NCBI GenBank assembly: GCA_001769655.1
Contig: MEPC01000033.1
Coordinates: 1-64,000, forward strand
DNA: 64,000 bases
Origin: Bacteroidetes bacterium RIFCSPLOWO2_12_FULL_37_12
GTDB taxonomy: Bacteria > Bacteroidota > Bacteroidia > 2-12-FULL-37-12
Reading direction: 5' to 3'
Below the pieces are notes generated by a model. That model saw only the letters and a list, made by a program, of their open reading frames with translations, ran no database searches and was not told the DNA's origin. Of the stretch, positions 60,053-64,000 are shown piece after piece (the stretch's first letter is position 1; every line of letters begins with the position of its first letter). Both the position numbers and the translations under genes were made by a program.

Positions 60053-61672
60053 ATGCGTTTTACATTCTACATTTCCTGTTTCCTGTTTTGCGTTTTACAT
60101 TCTTCCGCGCAACAACCCAACAATTCCGTCGAGCATAACCGCACCATTGATTCTCTGCTTACCCTACTCAAATCCGACCGCAAAGACACCAATAAAGTAA
60201 AACATCTTTATCAGTTAAGTTTTGAATACAGACAAGCCGATATGTATGTTGAAGGTCTGAAGTATGGCCACGATGCACTAAATCTATCAATCCGGCTTCA
60301 TTTTAGAAAAGGTATGGCTGATTCATATAATAATATCGGCATTATTCACTGGAATAAAGGCGAATACGACAAAGCAATGGAATTTTATTTCAAAAGTTTA
60401 AAGATAACAGAAGAACTCGGTAACAAAAAAGGAACGGCTAATACGTACAACAATATCGGCATTATTTACTGGAACAAAGGTGATTACGACAAGGCATTGG
60501 AATTTTATTTCAAAAGTTTAAAGATTGCAGAAGAATTCAGTGACAGAAAAAAAATAGCTAATACATACAACAATATCGGATTGATTTACTGGAATAAAGG
60601 CGACAATGACAAAGCTTTGGAATTTTATTTCAAAAGTTTAAAGATAAGAGAGGAAATTGACGACAAAAAAGGAATGGCTATGTCTTACAATAATATCGGC
60701 ATTATTCACAAGAATAAAGGCGACTACGACAAAGCATTGGAATTTTATTTTAAGAATTTATCAATAACGGAAAAGATCGGTGACAAAAACGGAATGGCGG
60801 CTACTTATGGCAACATCGGGAACTTATATTGTAAGGACGCCCAATTTGGGCGTCCCTTCAAAAAATTTGCAGATGCAAGAATATACCTGAACAAGGGCTT
60901 GAAACTCTCCACAGAAATCGGAACGAAAGAATATATAAGAAATGCTTTTGATGGTTTATCTCAATTAGAAAGTGCGCTCGGCAATTGGAAATCCGCTTTT
61001 CATTACCATCAATTGTATTCCCTCTACAGCGACAGCTTATTTAACGAAAAAACCACCAAGCAAATCGCCGACATGCAGACAAAATACGAAGCGGATAAAA
61101 AAGAAAAAGAGAACAGCATTTTACGCAAGAACAAGGAAATACGCATCCTACAAGAAAAGCAAAAAGAGGAACAGCAACGGCTCTTAGAGGAAAAAATAGA
61201 AAGACGAAACCGCTTGCAATATTCTGCCATTGTTCTCGGGTTGTTTGTGTTATTTCTCGGGATATTCCTTTTTGCAAAACGATTCGGAAAATTTACAGAA
61301 CACCGGCATTACCGGAAATTCATGAAAATCACGGAAGTGTCACTGTTTATTTCGTTCCTGATTTTTTTTGAATTTATCACGGTTGTATTGGACCCGTACG
61401 TAGAAAAATTTACTGGTGGCGAACCCCTATTCAAACTCATTCTCAATGCCGTGCTCGCAACTATTATTTTTCCCATTCACCACTACCTTGAAAAGAAACT
61501 CTCCGGCGCGTTTATTCCTGGCGGTGGAAATAATAGCGGTGTTGGGAAATATCTTATTGCCTTTGGCTTGCTTTGGTTATTATCAAATACAGAATTAAAA
61601 ACATTTGAACAGTTGAACAATAGAACATTCGAACATTTGAACAATAGAACATTTGAACATTTGAACATTTGA
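60053..61672 (+). CDS. TPR-repeat membrane protein with an in-frame palindrome
   Basis: A 539-residue protein: signal peptide (about 1-20), at least six TPR-like units of 40 residues, a coiled coil (about 340-385), then a C-terminal region with three to four membrane helices (about 390-510). The units at 60311-60790 are spaced by exactly 120 bp and nearly identical, showing recent duplication. In the fifth unit the palindrome GGACGCCCAATTTGGGCGTCC adds DAQFGRP, compared with the neighbouring paralogue. The last 28 residues (KTFEQLNNRTFEHLNN...) are translated from an intergenic word array. No kinase or cyclase output domain follows; the role is unknown. Confidence 0.8.
   Translation: MRFTFYISCFLFCVLHSSAQQPNNSVEHNRTIDSLLTLLKSDRKDTNKVKHLYQLSFEYRQADMYVEGLKYGHDALNLSIRLHFRKGMADSYNNIGIIHWNKGEYDKAMEFYFKSLKITEELGNKKGTANTYNNIGIIYWNKGDYDKALEFYFKSLKIAEEFSDRKKIANTYNNIGLIYWNKGDNDKALEFYFKSLKIREEIDDKKGMAMSYNNIGIIHKNKGDYDKALEFYFKNLSITEKIGDKNGMAATYGNIGNLYCKDAQFGRPFKKFADARIYLNKGLKLSTEIGTKEYIRNAFDGLSQLESALGNWKSAFHYHQLYSLYSDSLFNEKTTKQIADMQTKYEADKKEKENSILRKNKEIRILQEKQKEEQQRLLEEKIERRNRLQYSAIVLGLFVLFLGIFLFAKRFGKFTEHRHYRKFMKITEVSLFISFLIFFEFITVVLDPYVEKFTGGEPLFKLILNAVLATIIFPIHHYLEKKLSGAFIPGGGNNSGVGKYLIAFGLLWLLSNTELKTFEQLNNRTFEHLNNRTFEHLNI
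60835..60856. repeat. 21-bp palindrome in frame in the TPR gene
   Basis: GGACGCCCAA-T-TTGGGCGTCC (60835-60855) has perfect 10-bp arms. The paralogous gene at 61677 is shorter by exactly 21 bp at this place, so the palindrome looks like a clean seven-codon insertion. Confidence 0.85.
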
Positions 61673-61790
61673 ACATTTGAACAATCGAACAATCGAACAT
61701 TCGAATTACGAACAATCGAACAAACAGTCCGGGTATTTTCATTCATCTTTCTATTGTTCTAATGTTCGGTTGTTCGATTGTTCTTTTTGG
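61590..61790. repeat. Inverted array of GAACAATCGAACATTT words
   Basis: Words GAACATTTGAACAATAGAA run forward (61605-61722) and their complements (TTGTTCTAATGTTCGG, TTGTTCGATTGTTC) run at 61752-61785. It covers the 3' end of the intact TPR gene and the 5' end of the broken copy, and is read as protein in both. Confidence 0.85.
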
Positions 61791-62963
61791 AACTTTTTCG
61801 GAAACCTGAATACCTTCTTTGGACTTGGTACTTCCTCTTTCGCTCAAACCCCAACCATTGACTCCCTTTCCCGCTTGCTGAACACAACCCAAGCAAGCCG
61901 GAGTGACACAAATCGTATAAACACCCTGAACGCTCTTGCCTCTGAACTACAATCCACCAACCCCGATACCGCTCTTATCCTATATAACCAGGCATTGGAA
62001 ATTGCACAAAATATTTCCGTTTCTTCTATCAGTTTAAAATTTGTTGCTACCGCTTACATCAACATCGGACTTATTCATGTAGATAAAGGCGATAATGAGA
62101 AAGCATTGGAATTTTATTTGAAGGCCTTATCAATAAGAGAAGAAATAGGGGACAAAAACAAAATGGCTGCTTCTTACGGCAACATCGGCACTATTCACCA
62201 TGATAATGGTGATTATGAGAAAGCATTGGAATTTTATTTGAGGTCATCATCAATAACAGAAGAAATCGGGGACAAAAACGGAATGGCTGGTTCTTACATC
62301 AACATCGGTCTCTTAAATACTGACATTAAAAAATTTGCGGAGGCAAGAATATATTTGAACAAGGGATTGCAACTCTCTAAAGAAATCGGAACAAAAAGTT
62401 TTTCTGCATCATCTTATTCGGGCTTATCCCAATTAGACAGCACCCTCGGCAATTGGAAATCCGCTTACCAATACCATAAATTATATTCCGTTTATAACGA
62501 CAGCATATTGAACGAAGAAACAACCAAGCAAATCGCCGATATGCAAACGCGCTACGAAACCGATAAAAAAGAAAAAGAAAATCAATTATTGAGAAAAGAA
62601 GCGCAATTGATTGAACTGCAAAAAAAGCGCGCTGCAGAAGAAGCAAAAATACAAGCGGAGGAAATAAGCAAACGAAACTTGTTGTAATATACCGGTATTG
62701 CCATAGTGCTTTTCATACTCGGCATGTCCCTCGGTATTTTCAAACGCATTAAAGTTCCTGCCAGAGTGATGGAAGTTGCGGTATTTGTAGTATTCATGTT
62801 ATTCTTTGAATTTACCTTAGTGCTCACCGATCCGGTAATTGATTATGTGACCGGAGGCGCTCCGCTGTTGAAATTGATGTTCAATTCTGTGATTGCGGCT
62901 GTGTTATTTTTTCTGCATCGGAGGAGTGAGAGGTGGGTGTTGAGGAAGGGAGGGGAAAAATAG
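61677..62963 (+). pseudogene. Broken paralogue of the TPR membrane protein
   Basis: Same architecture as the gene upstream: TIDSLSRLLNT, TPR units (IGLIHVDKGDNEKALEFYLKA), then NEETTKQIADMQTRYETDKKEKEN and a coiled coil, followed by the membrane region (AIVLFILGMSLGIF, VFVVFMLFFEFTLVLTDPV). A single in-frame TAA at 62685-62687 cuts it before the membrane part; the paralogue has CAA (RLQYSAIV against LL*YTGIAIV). No signal peptide is evident, because the 5' end lies in the repeat array. It has two TPR units fewer. Either a pseudogene or a truncated soluble form. Confidence 0.8.
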
Positions 62964-63036
62964 AAAATAGAAAATAGAAAATAGAAAATAGAAAATAGAA
63001 AATAGAAAATAGAAAATAGAAAATAGAAAATAGAAA
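62955..63036. repeat. TAGAAAA tandem array
   Basis: About eleven copies of the 7-bp word ATAGAAA run from 62960 to 63036. It begins at the stop codon of the broken TPR gene. Shorter runs lie at 18380-18416 (complement) and 53487-53518. Confidence 0.9.
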
Positions 63037-63103
63037 ATGTGATCCCGTTATAACAATTTAACAATCATCGAAAAACCATTATACTCAGCATAAAAAAATG
63101 TTC

Positions 63104-63198
63104 TCACGCAAAGGCGCAAAGTGCGCAAAGAAAAAAATCATTAATGATTTTTTTTCTCTACGTACTTAATACTTTGCGCACTTTGCGCCTTTGCGTGA
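63104..63198. repeat. Cruciform repeat with perfect 27-bp arms
   Basis: Arms 63104-63130 (TCACGCAAAGGCGCAAAGTG...) and 63172-63198 (its exact complement, ending CGCCTTTGCGTGA) enclose a second perfect palindrome of A7-TCATTAATGA-T7 (63131-63154). A fragment of a similar CACAGAGG element lies at 16629. No coding content and no clear target duplication. The 436-bp gap 62964-63399 consists of this, the TAGAAAA array and GGAATATGGAATAATGG words (63259-63320). Confidence 0.9.
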
Positions 63199-63399
63199 CA
63201 TATTTAAAGCGAAAATTAAAATATACCTGAGTAGAGTGGTATGAAAGTAGAAATTAGAAAATGGTATTGGAAATATGGAATAATGGAAGCGAACCCAATA
63301 TTCCAACATTCCAATATATTCGCATACCCGTGTCTGATGAGCATATATAATTTACATTTTGTATCTTTACCGGCTTTTAACCTTAAAACTGATAAATTC

Positions 63400-64000
63400 A
63401 TGCTTCACCAAGATAACGTAATTCAATCTATTGAAATGAACGATGGCAAGACCATCACACTCGAAACAGGTATGCTCGCCCGGCAAGCCGATGGTTCGGT
63501 AGTCGTAAAAATGGGCGATACCATGCTTCTGGCAACCGTCGTTTCTTCCCAAAAACACAAAGAAGGCGCCGATTTTATGCCCCTTTCCGTTGACTATCAG
63601 GAGAAATTTGCCGCATCCGGAAGAATTCCCGGTGGTTTTTTAAGACGCGAATCCCGCTTGTCTGACTATGAAATTCTCATCTCCCGATTAGTGGACCGTG
63701 CCTTAAGACCTCTCTTCCCGGAAGATTTTCACTCAGAAACGCAAGTGCTCATTTCAATGATTTCCTCCGATAAAAATATTATGCCCGATTCTCTGGCGGC
63801 TCTGGCGGCTTCCACTGCATTAACTATTTCAGATATTCCTTTTAAAGGTCCCATTTCAGAAGTAAGAGTCGCTAAGATAAATGGTAATTTTGTCATTAAC
63901 CCCCTCCTCTCAGAAATTCCATCCGCCACCTTAGACCTGATGGTTGCGGCAACAAAAGAAAATATAATAATGGTGGAAGGTGAAATGAAAGAAGTCAGCG
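63400..64000 (+). CDS. pnp: Polyribonucleotide nucleotidyltransferase, N-terminal part
   Basis: The 3'-to-5' exoribonuclease of RNA turnover, cut by the window edge after about 200 codons. The start [19 protein letters not shown], then [54 protein letters not shown] and [15 protein letters not shown] identify the first RNase PH domain (each quoted in part). A near-match to the -7 box (TATCTTTA, 63362-63369) lies 30 bp upstream. rpsO, often its neighbour, is not present here. Confidence 0.96.
   Translation, partial: MLHQDNVIQSIEMNDGKTITLETGMLARQADGSVVVKMGDTMLLATVVSSQKHKEGADFMPLSVDYQEKFAASGRIPGGFLRRESRLSDYEILISRLVDRALRPLFPEDFHSETQVLISMISSDKNIMPDSLAALAASTALTISDIPFKGPISEVRVAKINGNFVINPLLSEIPSATLDLMVAATKENIIMVEGEMKEVS

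Noticed and set aside
60311-60790. Regular 120-bp repeats as a non-coding array
   Set aside because: They keep one reading frame, encode 40-residue TPR units and lie inside a gene with signal peptide and membrane helices.
62685-62687. Stop codon as a frameshift or gene boundary
   Set aside because: Similarity to the paralogue continues in the same frame on both sides, so it is a single-codon nonsense change (CAA to TAA).

Overview
The window looks like the chromosome of an AT-rich member of the Bacteroidota, probably uncultured. The evidence is: two-component-regulator propeller and Y_Y_Y domains, a DUF5723-type outer-membrane protein, the gene order rplM-rpsI-rpsB-tsf, tandem cytochrome oxidase subunit III genes, near absence of Shine-Dalgarno sites, and repeated matches to the Bacteroidota -7 promoter box TAnnTTTG. 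I saw no rRNA, tRNA or CRISPR array.

Layout. 0-11 kb: a propeller/PAS/SpoIIE phosphatase, a C1-type peptidase, a glutaryl-CoA dehydrogenase and unknown envelope proteins. 10.5-23.7 kb: a respiration and signalling block with a type-1-copper protein, a Crp/Fnr regulator with an N-terminal cysteine cluster, an AbiE toxin-antitoxin pair, a five-gene aa3-type cytochrome oxidase operon, two histidine kinases, a response regulator, a receiver-Crp fusion and a universal stress protein. 23.9-28.5 kb: guaA, a periplasmic-binding-like lipoprotein and hemL. 28.6-32.9 kb: a polyhydroxyalkanoate (PHA) operon with two phasin-like genes, phaC and phaB. 32.9-42.3 kb: two envelope proteins, uvrB, and a three-gene acyl-CoA module whose thiolase-like protein lacks the nucleophilic cysteine. 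42.5-48.2 kb: two peptide transporters, a Fic protein and toxin-gene debris. 48.2-64 kb: smc, nuoABCD alone, cyanophycinase, the S2/EF-Ts/S9/L13 cluster, tatC, an intact and a broken TPR membrane protein, and the start of pnp.

How it fits together. Three promoters, for the copper protein, the cytochrome oxidase operon and the PHA operon, share one layout: a TGA-N6-TCA dyad lies 22-23 bp upstream of a TAnnTTTG box, so the dyad centre falls near -41. That is the class II activator position of Crp/Fnr proteins. I infer that a Crp/Fnr factor encoded here couples terminal oxidase expression to carbon storage.

The other strong theme is repeats. Most spacers hold short palindromes or inverted arrays of 7-11 bp words. 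Two palindromes of this kind lie in frame inside genes (phaC and a TPR gene). One 89-bp element has perfect 19-bp inverted ends and a TTAT duplication. Another imperfect inverted-repeat element occurs twice just upstream of genes.
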